DNA of 64,000 nt. Source: Sphaerisporangium melleum (lineage in GTDB: Bacteria > Actinomycetota > Actinomycetes > Streptosporangiales > Streptosporangiaceae). This document shows positions 17,250 through 26,063 of the stretch, piece by piece; within the stretch, counting starts at the first letter, position 1; the number at the start of each line of letters is the position of its first letter. The notes beneath the pieces were generated by a model. That model saw nothing but the letters and a program-made list of their open reading frames with translations. It was not told the origin of the DNA and did not search any database. The stretch lies in assembly GCF_014646695.1 (NCBI RefSeq), contig NZ_BMNT01000030.1, positions 47,961 to 111,960 on the forward strand, given 5' to 3'. A program made the translations under genes and the position numbers.

Positions 17250-19235
17250 CTATCCGGCCGGGACGCGGGTCTCGTGGTCGTCATTGCTCTGAGTGCCGGC
17301 CGGGTGGTCGGTGGAGTAGGCGTCGGCCTGGAGGTGGAACAGTTCGGCGTATTTGCCCTGCTGGGTGATGAGCTGGTCGTGGGTGCCGGTGGCGGCGATT
17401 CGCCCGTGGTCGAGTACCACGATGAGGTCCGCGTGGCGGACGTTGGCGAGCCGGTGGGTGATCAGCACCGTGATCTTCCCGTGGTCGTGGCCGGTGGTGT
17501 GCAGGTCGCGTAGCGCGGTGAAGACCGCGTGCTCGGCGCGGGCGTCCAGGGCCGCGGTCGGCTCGTCGGCGATCACCAGGGGAGCGTCGCGGTACAGGGC
17601 CCGGGCGACGGAGATGCGTTGCCACTGGCCGCCGGACAGGTCCCGGCCCGTCTGGAAGTGCCGCGACAGCATGGTGTCGTAACCATCGGCCAGAGCGGTG
17701 ATGACGTCATGCGCGCCGGAGCGGGTGGCGGCCTCCATCAGCGAGGCGTCGCCCGGGTCGGGCCGGTCGAGGCGGCCGATGCGGATGTTGTTCGCCGCCG
17801 TCATCGGCCATTGGGTCGGCGACTGCATCACGACCGCGATCCGGCTGTGCAGCTCGACCGGGTCGACGGCGGTGATGTCGACTCCGTCCCAGGTCACCGT
17901 GCCCGCGCCGGGCAGGTAGAGGCCGGTGAGCAGCTTGGCCAGGGTCGACTTGCCCGAGCCGTTCTCCCCGATTACCGCCACCAGTTGCCCCGAGCGGAGG
18001 GTGAGGGAGACCTGGGCGAGGGCGGGCTCCGGCTGGCCGGGGTAGGTGAACGACACCCCGGTCAGCTCGATCACGCTCGGGCCCGCGGCGGGCAGGGCCG
18101 GTCCCGCCCCGAGCGCGCGACGGCGGGTCCTGCGGCGGGCGTCGTCCAGGCAGTTCTGATAGATGTCGTGGTAGAGGCTCGACTCGTAGAGCTGGTTGCC
18201 GGTGCGCACGATGGTGCCGACCGCGCCGGTGGCGGTGCGCATGGCGAGGACGGCCGCACCGGCGAGGGCGAGGGGCAGCGCGCCGGTGTAGATCAGAGCG
18301 CCGAGCACGAGGTAGGCCACCGCGGTCCCCACCCCGGCCAGCGTCCGGCCGGCCAGGCGCACCAGGTTCTTCTTGTGCTCGACGTCGAGCGTCTCGTGCA
18401 TCAAGCGCAGCGAGATGCGCCGATGTTCGGCCAGCAGCAGATCTTGCGCGGTGAAGGCGCGGATCTCGGCGGCGTCGGAGCGCGAGGTGATCAACCCGGC
18501 GGTGACGGCGCGGCGGCGTAGCTGGGAGGTCATCCTGTTGAAGGCGTCATAGGCCAGTCTGGCCGACTGGATGCTCGCCCATCCCTGGGGTACGGCGGTC
18601 AGCAGGACCACCGGAGCCAGCAGTGGGTGCAGCAGCCCGGCGCCGACGGTGGCGGCGGCCACCGACACCAGCGAGGCCACCAGGTCGCCGATCGCGGCGG
18701 TGGTGTGCCGCAGGGACTGCAGTGACGTGGCGCTGGCGTTGCGCACCAGTTCGGTGAAGTCCGCGTCGTCGAACGCCGGCAGGTCGACGCCCATGACCGC
18801 CGTGTACAGGTCGTCCTCGACGGCCCGCTCCACGCGCGGCGCCAGGGCCGCCTGCGCCGCGCCGTTCGCCGCGTCCAGCAGGCCCCGGACCGCGTAGGAG
18901 GCGACGACCCAGCCGAGCGCGGGGAGCGCGGCGAGCAGGCGGTCCGGGGTCGGCCCTCGCTCCAGCAGTTCGACGAACACGTTCGCGGTGGCCAGCAACC
19001 CGAGTGTGGTCGCGATGCCCACGCCGAGCTGGACCAGGCCGGTGGCGAGGGTCAGTCCGGGGGCGGCCCGCCAGGCGCGCCGGGTCATCAGGGCGACCAT
19101 CCGTGGCGCCGTCCGCGCGATCCGGCCGACCCCGGCCGAGGACACCTGCTGGTCGATGGCGGACCAGTAGGGCGTCTCGACGTCGTCGACGCCGATGAGA
19201 CCGCCTGCGGTCTCGGTCTTCGCCTCTCGGGCCAC
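17250..19235 (-). CDS. ABC exporter, probable lanthipeptide exporter (LanT-like, no peptidase)
   Basis: A 661-residue half-transporter with fused membrane and ATPase domains, starting at GTG 19235 behind GGGAGG. There are six predicted membrane helices in residues about 60-370. The ATPase has Walker A GENGSGKST (about 422-430), Q-loop VVMQSPTQWP, signature LSGGQWQRISVARAL, Walker B LVIADEPTAALD and the H-loop in VLITHRLANV. It lacks an N-terminal C39 peptidase domain, so leader removal would need a separate protease. It is divergent from the lanthipeptide precursor gene across about 305 bases. Export of the modified peptide is the likely job, by position. Confidence 0.9.
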   Translation of the reverse strand: MAREAKTETAGGLIGVDDVETPYWSAIDQQVSSAGVGRIARTAPRMVALMTRRAWRAAPGLTLATGLVQLGVGIATTLGLLATANVFVELLERGPTPDRLLAALPALGWVVASYAVRGLLDAANGAAQAALAPRVERAVEDDLYTAVMGVDLPAFDDADFTELVRNASATSLQSLRHTTAAIGDLVASLVSVAAATVGAGLLHPLLAPVVLLTAVPQGWASIQSARLAYDAFNRMTSQLRRRAVTAGLITSRSDAAEIRAFTAQDLLLAEHRRISLRLMHETLDVEHKKNLVRLAGRTLAGVGTAVAYLVLGALIYTGALPLALAGAAVLAMRTATGAVGTIVRTGNQLYESSLYHDIYQNCLDDARRRTRRRALGAGPALPAAGPSVIELTGVSFTYPGQPEPALAQVSLTLRSGQLVAVIGENGSGKSTLAKLLTGLYLPGAGTVTWDGVDITAVDPVELHSRIAVVMQSPTQWPMTAANNIRIGRLDRPDPGDASLMEAATRSGAHDVITALADGYDTMLSRHFQTGRDLSGGQWQRISVARALYRDAPLVIADEPTAALDARAEHAVFTALRDLHTTGHDHGKITVLITHRLANVRHADLIVVLDHGRIAATGTHDQLITQQGKYAELFHLQADAYSTDHPAGTQSNDDHETRVPAG

Positions 19236-19540
19236 GTCCGTTGCCTCCCACGCGCTGATCCGGCCGGTGTCGCTCGCATTCGGGTGAATTCACAGAAGTG
19301 AAGGAGATGTCAGGGCATGCGAGCCAGGCGCAGCATAGTCACCGATTCATCCGCGCCGTCGCCTTCGTGGACGTCCGTTTGGCCAGGCGGAACTCGGAAA
19401 ACGCCATCTACCTGTGGATTTATGACCCACAAGGGTCTTGATGGGTATTTTTACCTATTCCGTGATCGGCGAGAGCTGTTAGAACTTCCCCCCGTAAGTG
19501 CCGCGACAGGTGGCACGAGCAAGTAATGGAAGGAGTAAAC
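19236..19540. promoter_or_regulatory. Divergent promoter region of the lanthipeptide locus
   Basis: A 305-base region between exporter and precursor genes. An unusually AT-rich patch at 19438-19460 contains the dyad GGTA-TTTT-TACC (19444-19455). A 5-base stem, GTGCC/GGCAC, spans 19498-19516. A good ribosome site (AAGGAG) precedes the precursor ATG. No pathway-specific sigma factor or regulator gene adjoins the locus. Promoter boxes cannot be assigned by eye. Confidence 0.45.
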
Positions 19541-19705
19541 ATGCCCAACGCAACCACGGGCGCCGTACTGGACTCCGAGGACCTCTTCGACCTCGACCTC
19601 CAGATCGACAGCGTCGAAGTCGAGTCGTCCTGGGTCGGGCTGCGCACGACCGGCGGCCCCGGCTCCATCTTCGAGCGGTGCGTCGAGTCCGGCTGCTGTA
19701 AGTAA
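19541..19705 (+). CDS. Class I lanthipeptide precursor (FxLD-type leader)
   Basis: A 54-residue ORF too short for usual gene calling. The leader has the DLFDLDLQID motif, like the F-x-L-D box that class I dehydratases recognise (compare the DLLDLDL of the microbisporicin precursor, from memory). The C-terminal part has SSW, RTTGG, GSIFE and the cysteines Cys47, Cys52 and Cys53 (CVESGCCK end). Dehydratable residues are Ser29, Ser30, Thr36, Thr37, Ser42 and Ser50, allowing up to three thioether rings. The cleavage site is unknown, probably near Glu28-Ser30. AAGGAG lies upstream. It sits between the divergent exporter and LanB with strong hairpins immediately after the stop. I do not recognise the core as a known lanthipeptide. 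Confidence 0.88.
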   Translation: MPNATTGAVLDSEDLFDLDLQIDSVEVESSWVGLRTTGGPGSIFERCVESGCCK

Positions 19706-19716
19706 TCCGCAGGACA

Positions 19717-19734
19717 GGCGCCCGTCAGGGCGCC
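19717..19734 (+). terminator. GC hairpin just after the precursor gene
   Basis: A perfect 7-base stem, GGCGCCC/GGGCGCC, with loop GTCA, beginning 12 bases after the precursor stop. There is no U-tract. It may stabilise the 3' end of the precursor mRNA or contribute to partial termination together with the larger hairpin at 19748. Confidence 0.6.
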
Positions 19735-19747
19735 GTTAGAGGGTGAA

Positions 19748-19783
19748 GACCGGTGGACGCCGGCTGCGCGGCGTCCACCGGTC
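19748..19783 (+). terminator. Strong 15-bp hairpin between lanA and lanB (probable attenuator)
   Basis: A perfect inverted repeat, GACCGGTGGACGCCG and CGGCGTCCACCGGTC, with a 6-base loop (GCTGCG), ending 21 bases before the LanB ATG. Read-through terminators at this position are known in bacteriocin operons and give excess precursor over enzymes. No poly-U follows, as is usual in high-GC actinomycetes. Confidence 0.72.
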
Positions 19784-19804
19784 GGCTCCGGAGGAACACA
19801 AACC

Positions 19805-22800
19805 ATGCCCAGCCACTCGGCTCGGTCCCTGTACACCTGCCTCGACACCGCTCTCATCCGGCTGCCCGTGCTGCCGCGAGACCACATCAGGCGGACCCGG
19901 CCCGGCATCAACGCCGATGACATGACCGATGACGCGGCCGCGATGCGGCGGCGGCTCGCCGATCTGGTCGCCGACCCGGTCGTGCGCGAGGCGATAGCGG
20001 TGTCCAGCAGAGCACTGGCCGAACAGGTCGACGAGGCGCTCGCCGGACGCGAGATCCCGCCGAACCGGCTGGGCGACCTCGTCAACGCCGTGACCCGCTA
20101 CCTGCTCAGGATGGCGACCAGACCGACGCCGTTCGGGCTGATGGCCGGCGTCGCACCGGCCCGGTTCGGCGATGACGCCACGGCGTGGCTCGGCACACGG
20201 CACCGCAAGAGTGCCCGCCCCGACATGGGATGGCTGCTCAGCCTGGTCAACCGCTGGGAGTGCCTCCCCGAGGTGTGGCGGCACCTCGACATCGTGGCCA
20301 ACGACCTGTGCGTACGACGCGGGGACCGGATCGTCCTGCCCCTCCCGCCGTTCGCCGACGGCACCGACCACACCGCGCCGATGGCGGCCGAGGTGTCGGT
20401 ACGGCACACGCCGGTGGTGAAGGCGGCGTTGCGGATGGCCGCCGTGCGCATCCCCGGCGACCGGCTCACCGCGGCGCTGGAACGGCTGTTCCCGCACGCC
20501 GCGCCGGGGGCGGTGCCCCGGCTGATCGGCCAACTGGTGGCCAAGGAGATCCTGCTGACCAGCCTGCGCCCGCCGGCGGACACACCCGACCCCCTCGCCC
20601 ACGTCCTCGAACGACTCCGGCACGCCGAGGACCTCCCCGAGCGGGACGTCCTGGCCGCGATCCACCGGGACCTGCGTGCCTACGCGGCCGCCGAACCGGG
20701 GGCGGGACTGCCGAAGTGGAACGCACTGACCGCCACGATGCGGAGCCTGGCGCCGCGCGACCAGGTGGTCCAGGTCGACCTCGCCATGGACGCGCACGTC
20801 ACCCTGCCGCAATGCGTCGCCGAGGAGGCCGAACGCGCCGCGAGCGCGCTGACGCGCATGGCGACCGGCCCCGACGCGCCCGAGTACCTGCGGCGGTACC
20901 ACCTGGACTTCCTCGAACGCTACGGCGCCGGACGGCTGGTGCCGATCAAGGATCTACTCGACCCCGCGGTCGGCCTGGGCACCCCCGCCGGGTACCAGGT
21001 GCCGCCCGGCGCCGGACCGGCGGCCCTGGCCAGGGAGCAGGCCCGTGACAACGACCGGGACCGCCTGCTGGCCGCGCTGGTGATGGACGCCGTGCGACGG
21101 CGGGCCCGCGAGATCGTCCTGGACGATGCGACGGTGGCCGCGCTGAGCCCGGGGCCGCCCAAGCCGCTGCCCTCGCTGGAGCTGTACGGGACGGTGGTGG
21201 CCGGCTCCATGCGCGAGATGGCCGCGGGGAACTTCCGGCTGTGGCTGACCTCCGACACCGGCTCCGGCCAGGCCGGGGCGACCGCCGGCCGGTTCGCCCG
21301 GCTGCTCGGAGAGGAGACCGCCGTCCTGGCCGTGGCCGCCACCGACCCCGGCCGGCTGCCGCCCGGCGCGCTCGCGGCCCAGTTGTCCTACCGGGGCGCC
21401 TTCGCCCGCACGGCGAACCTCACCCAGGTGCCGCAGTGGCTCGGGCACCGCATCAGCGTCGGGGAGTTCGCCGACCCCGCCGATCCGCGCACCATCGGCA
21501 TCGACGACCTCGCCGTCGGCGCCGACGAGACGCGGCTGTACCTCGCCTCGATCAGCAAGGGGCGCGAGATCGCGCCGATCTGCTTCTTCATGGCCAACTC
21601 CCGTACCCAGGCGCCCAACCTGGCCCGGTTCATCCAGGAGATCGCCTGGAGCGGTACGGGACCGTGGACGGCGTGGGACTGGGGAGCCCTGTCCTCCCTC
21701 CCCTTCACCCCGCGCGTCCGCCACGGCCGCACGGTGCTCGCCGAGGCGCGCTGGTCGCTCGACGCCGCCTCCCTCCCCGACGCCCGGGCCCCGGAGAAGG
21801 ACTGGCGCCGCGGCTTCGACCAGTGGCGCGACGACTGGGCGGTGCCGGACGCGGTCCGCCTGTCGTCGGGCGGCAGGGAGATCGAGCTCGACCTGAGCTC
21901 GCCCGCGCACACCCTGCTACTCCGCGAGGAGATCATCAAACGCCCCGACTCAATCCTGCGCGAGGTCCCCGACGACGGCACGCTCCCCTCCGGTCGGCGT
22001 ACCGGAGACGGTGTCTCTCCGTCCGGTTGGCTCATCGGGCCAGGCGGCGCGCACGTCAACGAGGTGGTCTTCGCCCTGACCTCGCCCACCCGTCACAAGC
22101 GGGCGGCCGGGTTCGCGGTCCGGCGGCCGGGCACCGGCGACCACCTGCCGGGCGGGCAGTGGCTGTACGCCAAGGTCTACGGCGCCGAACGCGACCACGA
22201 CCACATCCTCGGAGAGCGGATCCCCGCGCTGCTGGCCGGCCTGGAGGGGAACGTCACCCGCTGGTTCTTCATCCGGTACCGCGACCCCGAACCCCACCTG
22301 CGGCTCCGCTTCCGATGCGCACCGGGCGTCCAGTCAGGCGAGCTGCTGCCCGTCCTCGCCGCCTGGCTGAACGAACTACGCGAAGCGCGGCTCGCGCGCG
22401 GCCTCGCGATCGACACCTACGACCCGGAACTGGAGCGATACGGCGGGACGGAGGCGATGGCGGCCGCCGAGGCCGTGTTCTGCGCCGACAGTTCGGTGGT
22501 CATCGCGCAACTGCGCGCCCGCAACGCGGGCCGGCTGACCCTCGACCGCAGGTCGCTCGCGGCGCTCAACTACCTCGACATCGTGCGGGCCTTCCACCCC
22601 AAGGGCGAGGGAGCCGAGCCGCTGCTCGGCCTGTACCCGAGGGGTGAGTTCCACGACCGGACGCGCCGCGAACGCGACGCGCTCACCAGATTGGTCACGG
22701 CCCACGGCCCCGAGGATCTCCTGTCCGCGCTTCCCGTCGGCGACGCCCTCGCCACCGCATGGCACGCCCGGGCGGAGGCCCTGCGGCGGTACGCCGAGGA

Positions 22801-22969
22801 GCTCGGCGGCAGCGAAGCCGAAAGCACGCCCGACGACGTCCTGGCAAGCCTCCTGCACATGCACCACAACCGCCTCGCCGGCATCGACCGCGCCGGGGAA
22901 CGGATCAGCCTCGCCATCGCCAGGGGCGCCGCCGAGGCCTACCACTCCCGCCTACGAGCACTGCGATGA
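19805..22969 (+). CDS. Lantibiotic dehydratase (LanB, full length)
   Basis: A 1054-residue protein starting at ATG 19805 behind GGAGG. Residues about 1-700 match the LanB N-terminal domain that glutamylates Ser/Thr using glutamyl-tRNA (RYLLRMATRPTPFGLMAGV, LYLASISKGREIAPICFFM). The C-terminal SpaB_C-like domain of about 300 residues (QWLYAKVYGAERDHDHIL, WFFIRYRDPEPHLRLRFRC) eliminates glutamate to give dehydroamino acids. It is a single undivided protein, unlike split LanBs. It overlaps LanC by ATGA, so translation is coupled. The substrate is most likely the 54-residue precursor upstream. Confidence 0.95.
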   Translation: MPSHSARSLYTCLDTALIRLPVLPRDHIRRTRPGINADDMTDDAAAMRRRLADLVADPVVREAIAVSSRALAEQVDEALAGREIPPNRLGDLVNAVTRYLLRMATRPTPFGLMAGVAPARFGDDATAWLGTRHRKSARPDMGWLLSLVNRWECLPEVWRHLDIVANDLCVRRGDRIVLPLPPFADGTDHTAPMAAEVSVRHTPVVKAALRMAAVRIPGDRLTAALERLFPHAAPGAVPRLIGQLVAKEILLTSLRPPADTPDPLAHVLERLRHAEDLPERDVLAAIHRDLRAYAAAEPGAGLPKWNALTATMRSLAPRDQVVQVDLAMDAHVTLPQCVAEEAERAASALTRMATGPDAPEYLRRYHLDFLERYGAGRLVPIKDLLDPAVGLGTPAGYQVPPGAGPAALAREQARDNDRDRLLAALVMDAVRRRAREIVLDDATVAALSPGPPKPLPSLELYGTVVAGSMREMAAGNFRLWLTSDTGSGQAGATAGRFARLLGEETAVLAVAATDPGRLPPGALAAQLSYRGAFARTANLTQVPQWLGHRISVGEFADPADPRTIGIDDLAVGADETRLYLASISKGREIAPICFFMANSRTQAPNLARFIQEIAWSGTGPWTAWDWGALSSLPFTPRVRHGRTVLAEARWSLDAASLPDARAPEKDWRRGFDQWRDDWAVPDAVRLSSGGREIELDLSSPAHTLLLREEIIKRPDSILREVPDDGTLPSGRRTGDGVSPSGWLIGPGGAHVNEVVFALTSPTRHKRAAGFAVRRPGTGDHLPGGQWLYAKVYGAERDHDHILGERIPALLAGLEGNVTRWFFIRYRDPEPHLRLRFRCAPGVQSGELLPVLAAWLNELREARLARGLAIDTYDPELERYGGTEAMAAAEAVFCADSSVVIAQLRARNAGRLTLDRRSLAALNYLDIVRAFHPKGEGAEPLLGLYPRGEFHDRTRRERDALTRLVTAHGPEDLLSALPVGDALATAWHARAEALRRYAEELGGSEAESTPDDVLASLLHMHHNRLAGIDRAGERISLAIARGAAEAYHSRLRALR

Positions 22970-24621
22970 ACGACGACAACCCGATGCGCGACGACAACGT
23001 GTCCCACGCCGACCACCCGACCAGCGACGACAACAGGCCCTCCGACGAGACCGGGACGCGCGACGACGTGGTCCGCAGCGGAACCCAGACGTGGGGTGGG
23101 AACGTGACCCACGAGGAGACCGGGGCGCGCGACAGGAAGGTGGCCCACAGCGGAACCCGGACCCAGGCCGCGTCCGTGACGTTGGAGGACGCTCGTACCC
23201 GCGACGAGAACGTGACTCGGGACGGTCACCGGACCCGGGACCAGTACGCGACGCGCGAGGAAAGCCGGACCCGCGACGAGCACATGACCCCCGGTGAAAG
23301 CCGGACGCGGGACGAGAACCTGGCGATCGTGCGGGACGTGGCCGGGCGGCTGGCGGTTCCCGGGGTCGTCCACCGCACGGTGACCGCACCCGAACTCGTG
23401 TCGCTGCTCGCCGCCGGGCCGCCGCGCGAGGCCTGGCACCACCTGTCGCTCGACGAGGGCTACCCGGGGATCGTCCTGCTGTTCGCCGAGCTCGGGCACA
23501 CCGACCCTCGGGCAGGCGAGATCGCCCACGCCTACCTGAGCGCCGGGGCTCCGCACGCGGCGGCCGCCGCTGCCGCCCCCGACGGCATCTACCGGGGGAT
23601 CCCCGCCCTCGCCTTCGCCGCCGCCGCGGCGGCCCGACGCCCCGGCGAGTACGCGAAACTGCTCGCGAACCTGGACGAGATCATCGCCGCGCGTACCTCC
23701 GGCCTCCTCCAGCAGGAGAACGCACGGCTGGACGCGGGCATACCGGGCGTCCGGCTCGCGGTGTACGACGTGATCTCCGGGCTGACCGGCCTCGGACGCT
23801 ATCTGCTGTCCCGGCCGGCGGCCTGCCGTCCCGCGGCCGTGGCCGTGGCCGAGTACGTGGTCCGGCTCTCGCGTCCCGTGACCGTTGACGGGCACGAGGT
23901 CCCCGGCTGGTGGTCACCGGACGGCGCGACCCAGGACACCCGCCTGCACCCCGCCCGGGGCCACCTCAACCTGGGCATGGCGCACGGCATCGCCGGGCCG
24001 CTCGCCCTACTCGCCCTGGCACACCAGCACGGGGTGAACGTGCCGGGCGCCGGCGAGGCCGCCCACCGCATCGCCGAATGGCTGCTGTCCTGGGTTCGGA
24101 CCGACGCCTACGGGCCGCACTGGCCCGCGCTCGTGACCTTCGAGGAGCAGGTGGCGGGCGCCGCCGAGCCGTCCCGGCCGGTGCGCCCGAGCTGGTGCTA
24201 TGGCGCTCCCGGCATCGCCAGGGCCCTGCAACTGGCCGCGCGGGCCTTCGGCCGTCCCGAATGGGAGCGCACGGCACTGGAGGCCGTCCGGGCCGCCGTC
24301 ACCAGACCGGTGACCGACCCCCGGATGACGGGGGACGGCGGCGTCTGCCATGGATACGCCGGCCTGCTCCAGATCATCCGGCTGATGGCACGCGACACCG
24401 GCGACCCGGCGCTCGTCCAGGCCACCGCCCCGGTGGCCGGCCGGCTCGCCGGCCTCTTCCGGCCGAACAGCGCCTTCGGCTACGGCCTGCGCCTGCCCGG
24501 CGGGGAGACGATCCCCCGCGCGGGTTTCCTCGAAGGCGCGGCCGGCTCCGCGCTGGCGCTGCTCGGCCACGCGACCGGACGCCAGGCCACAGCCTGGGAC
24601 AGCGCGCTCCTGCTCACCTGA
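22966..24621 (+). CDS. Lanthionine synthetase C-family cyclase (LanC) with repeated N-terminal extension
   Basis: A 551-residue protein starting in the ATGA overlap with LanB. The cyclase domain (about residues 120-551) has the zinc ligands Cys411 (SWCYG), Cys461 and His462 (VCHGYAG), plus AHGIAGPLALL and SLDEGYPG. It adds cysteine thiols to dehydroamino acids to make thioether rings. The first 110 or so residues are unusual: hydrophilic imperfect repeats of about 12 residues built on TRDExxT (TRDENVTRDGH, TRDQYATREES, TRDEHMTPGES, TRDENLA). This extension makes the protein about 110 residues longer than typical LanC. The start is secure through the overlap, and the repeat region keeps G/C at third positions, so it is probably translated. 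Confidence 0.93.
   Translation: MNDDNPMRDDNVSHADHPTSDDNRPSDETGTRDDVVRSGTQTWGGNVTHEETGARDRKVAHSGTRTQAASVTLEDARTRDENVTRDGHRTRDQYATREESRTRDEHMTPGESRTRDENLAIVRDVAGRLAVPGVVHRTVTAPELVSLLAAGPPREAWHHLSLDEGYPGIVLLFAELGHTDPRAGEIAHAYLSAGAPHAAAAAAAPDGIYRGIPALAFAAAAAARRPGEYAKLLANLDEIIAARTSGLLQQENARLDAGIPGVRLAVYDVISGLTGLGRYLLSRPAACRPAAVAVAEYVVRLSRPVTVDGHEVPGWWSPDGATQDTRLHPARGHLNLGMAHGIAGPLALLALAHQHGVNVPGAGEAAHRIAEWLLSWVRTDAYGPHWPALVTFEEQVAGAAEPSRPVRPSWCYGAPGIARALQLAARAFGRPEWERTALEAVRAAVTRPVTDPRMTGDGGVCHGYAGLLQIIRLMARDTGDPALVQATAPVAGRLAGLFRPNSAFGYGLRLPGGETIPRAGFLEGAAGSALALLGHATGRQATAWDSALLLT
23035..23325 (+). repeat. Degenerate tandem repeats coding the LanC N-terminal extension
   Basis: Roughly eight imperfect units of about 36 bases (12 codons) carry the recurring core ACCCGCGACGA (Thr-Arg-Asp-Asp/Glu). 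The last four units are the most alike. They are in frame with LanC, so unit gain or loss would leave the cyclase in frame. Confidence 0.7.
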
Positions 24622-24630
24622 GGACCACCG

Positions 24631-24858
24631 ATGACCACTGACACGACCATGCTTCCGCGACACATCGAGGACGCGTTCCTGCGCGGCCACGGGCGGCGAC
24701 ATCCGGTGATCCAGCGGCCGGTGGACCCACCGCCCCCCGACTCCGACGTCGCGGACGACCTGGTGCCCACAGGGCTGATCCCGTACCCCCGGCTCACCAC
24801 CACCACCGACAACCGCTGCGCCGACTTTGTGAACACCGCTGACCGGAGGCACCCGTGA
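24631..24858 (+). CDS. Small 75-residue protein in the lanthipeptide operon
   Basis: ATG 24631 lies 9 bases after the LanC stop with GAGGA in good position, and its stop overlaps the JmjC start at 24855, so it is translationally coupled on both sides. The protein is hydrophilic, with a PPPP run and an NRCADFVNTADRR end with one cysteine. I recognise no domain. It could be an accessory or recognition protein for the oxygenase, a second modified peptide, or a residual gene. That it is expressed is likely from the spacing; its function is unknown. Confidence 0.65.
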   Translation: MTTDTTMLPRHIEDAFLRGHGRRHPVIQRPVDPPPPDSDVADDLVPTGLIPYPRLTTTTDNRCADFVNTADRRHP

Positions 24859-26063
24859 AGACCGACCCGCGACAGGACGGCTGGGAATGGTTCGGCCTGG
24901 AGGAGGCGCTCACCGCCGGGCGCGCCGACCTCGCCCGCTGCGTGGGCGACGTGGAGAAGTTCCTGCGCACGCATTGGGAACAGGACCTCCTGCTGCACGA
25001 CGGCGAGGATTTCTCCGACCTGCTGAGTCTTGAGGCGTTCGACCGGATCCTCACCCAGTACCCGATCCCGGTGGCCTCGCTGCACGTGGTGCGCAGCAGC
25101 GTCGCCGCGCCGGCGGAGGCGATCGTCCACTACCCGGGCGGAACCGGCCCGCTGGCCGACCCCACAAAGGTGCTCGACCAGTTCGACGGCGGAGCCACCC
25201 TTGTCCTGCACGGCCTGCACCGCTGGTGGCCGCCGCTGAAGGACATGTGCCGGCGGCTCAGCGCCGTGCTGGGTCACAAGGTGGTGGCCGACGCCTACCT
25301 CACCCCGCCGGGTCAGAACGGCCACCTGCGCCACTACGACACCCACGACGTCCTCGTACTCCAGATGGCGGGAGCCAAGCACTGGCGGGTCGAGGAGCCG
25401 GTGGTGACCCTGCCGGTCAGAAGCCAGCACAACACTCCAGAGCGGCTCGTACCCTCCCGGATCATCCTCGACCAGGAGATCCGGGCGGGGCAGTGCCTCT
25501 ACCTGCCGCGCGGCCACATCCACACGGTGAGCTGCCTGGCGGAGCCGAGCCTGCACGTGACCCTCGGCATCGAGGCCGTGACCTGGGAGGACGCGATGGT
25601 GCAGGCCCTGCGTTCCCGCGCCCACGAGGACGTGGCGCTGCGCCGGGTGCTTCCCCTCGGCTTCACCGGGACGCCGGTCGACCTCGACGGACCGGGCGAG
25701 GCGCTGCCCCGCGGCTTCCACCACGGGCTCGTCGCCGCCGCCCGGGAGAGATTCTGGGCCGAGGACCACCGCAACGGCAGCGAGGGAAGGCTGCTGTCCA
25801 TCCTGGACGTCCACGAGGTCGAGGGCACCACCCGGGTGCGCCGATCTCCCGGGCTCGTCGCCCGGCTCCGCGTGGACGAGACCGGCGTTGCCCTCCGCGT
25901 GGACGACCGCGAGCTGCGCTGCCCCCTGGTGACGCTGAAGGCGATCAGAGCCCTGCTGTCCGGCGACGGCACCGCGGTCGCCGACCTGCCGGGGCTTGCG
26001 CCCGCGTACCAGGTGTCGCTCGTCCGCCGGCTGCTGAGAGCGGGCATCCTCGTCCGCGCCTGA
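24855..26063 (+). CDS. JmjC/cupin-4-type 2-oxoglutarate iron oxygenase
   Basis: A 402-residue protein starting at GTG 24855 behind GGAGG. The jelly-roll core has the Fe(II) facial triad candidates His160 and Asp162 (HYDTHDVLVLQMAG) and His221 or His223 (LPRGHIHTV). KHW and the HxD spacing match the ROXA/NO66-like (cupin-4) hydroxylase group, which hydroxylates protein side chains. A C-terminal winged-helix-like region (PLVTLKAIRALLSGDG) fits that group. As the last gene of the lanthipeptide operon it is a candidate tailoring hydroxylase of the peptide. The reaction and residue targeted are not known. Confidence 0.85.
   Translation: MKTDPRQDGWEWFGLEEALTAGRADLARCVGDVEKFLRTHWEQDLLLHDGEDFSDLLSLEAFDRILTQYPIPVASLHVVRSSVAAPAEAIVHYPGGTGPLADPTKVLDQFDGGATLVLHGLHRWWPPLKDMCRRLSAVLGHKVVADAYLTPPGQNGHLRHYDTHDVLVLQMAGAKHWRVEEPVVTLPVRSQHNTPERLVPSRIILDQEIRAGQCLYLPRGHIHTVSCLAEPSLHVTLGIEAVTWEDAMVQALRSRAHEDVALRRVLPLGFTGTPVDLDGPGEALPRGFHHGLVAAARERFWAEDHRNGSEGRLLSILDVHEVEGTTRVRRSPGLVARLRVDETGVALRVDDRELRCPLVTLKAIRALLSGDGTAVADLPGLAPAYQVSLVRRLLRAGILVRA

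Noticed and set aside
22759-22965. Upstream extension of the LanC frame
   Set aside because: It overlaps LanB, reads as Arg-rich shadow, and the ATGA at 22966 gives a good coupled start.
23035-23325. CRISPR-like tandem repeats
   Set aside because: Units are in frame, about 36 bases, contiguous and degenerate, with no unique spacers and no cas genes nearby; they encode the LanC extension.
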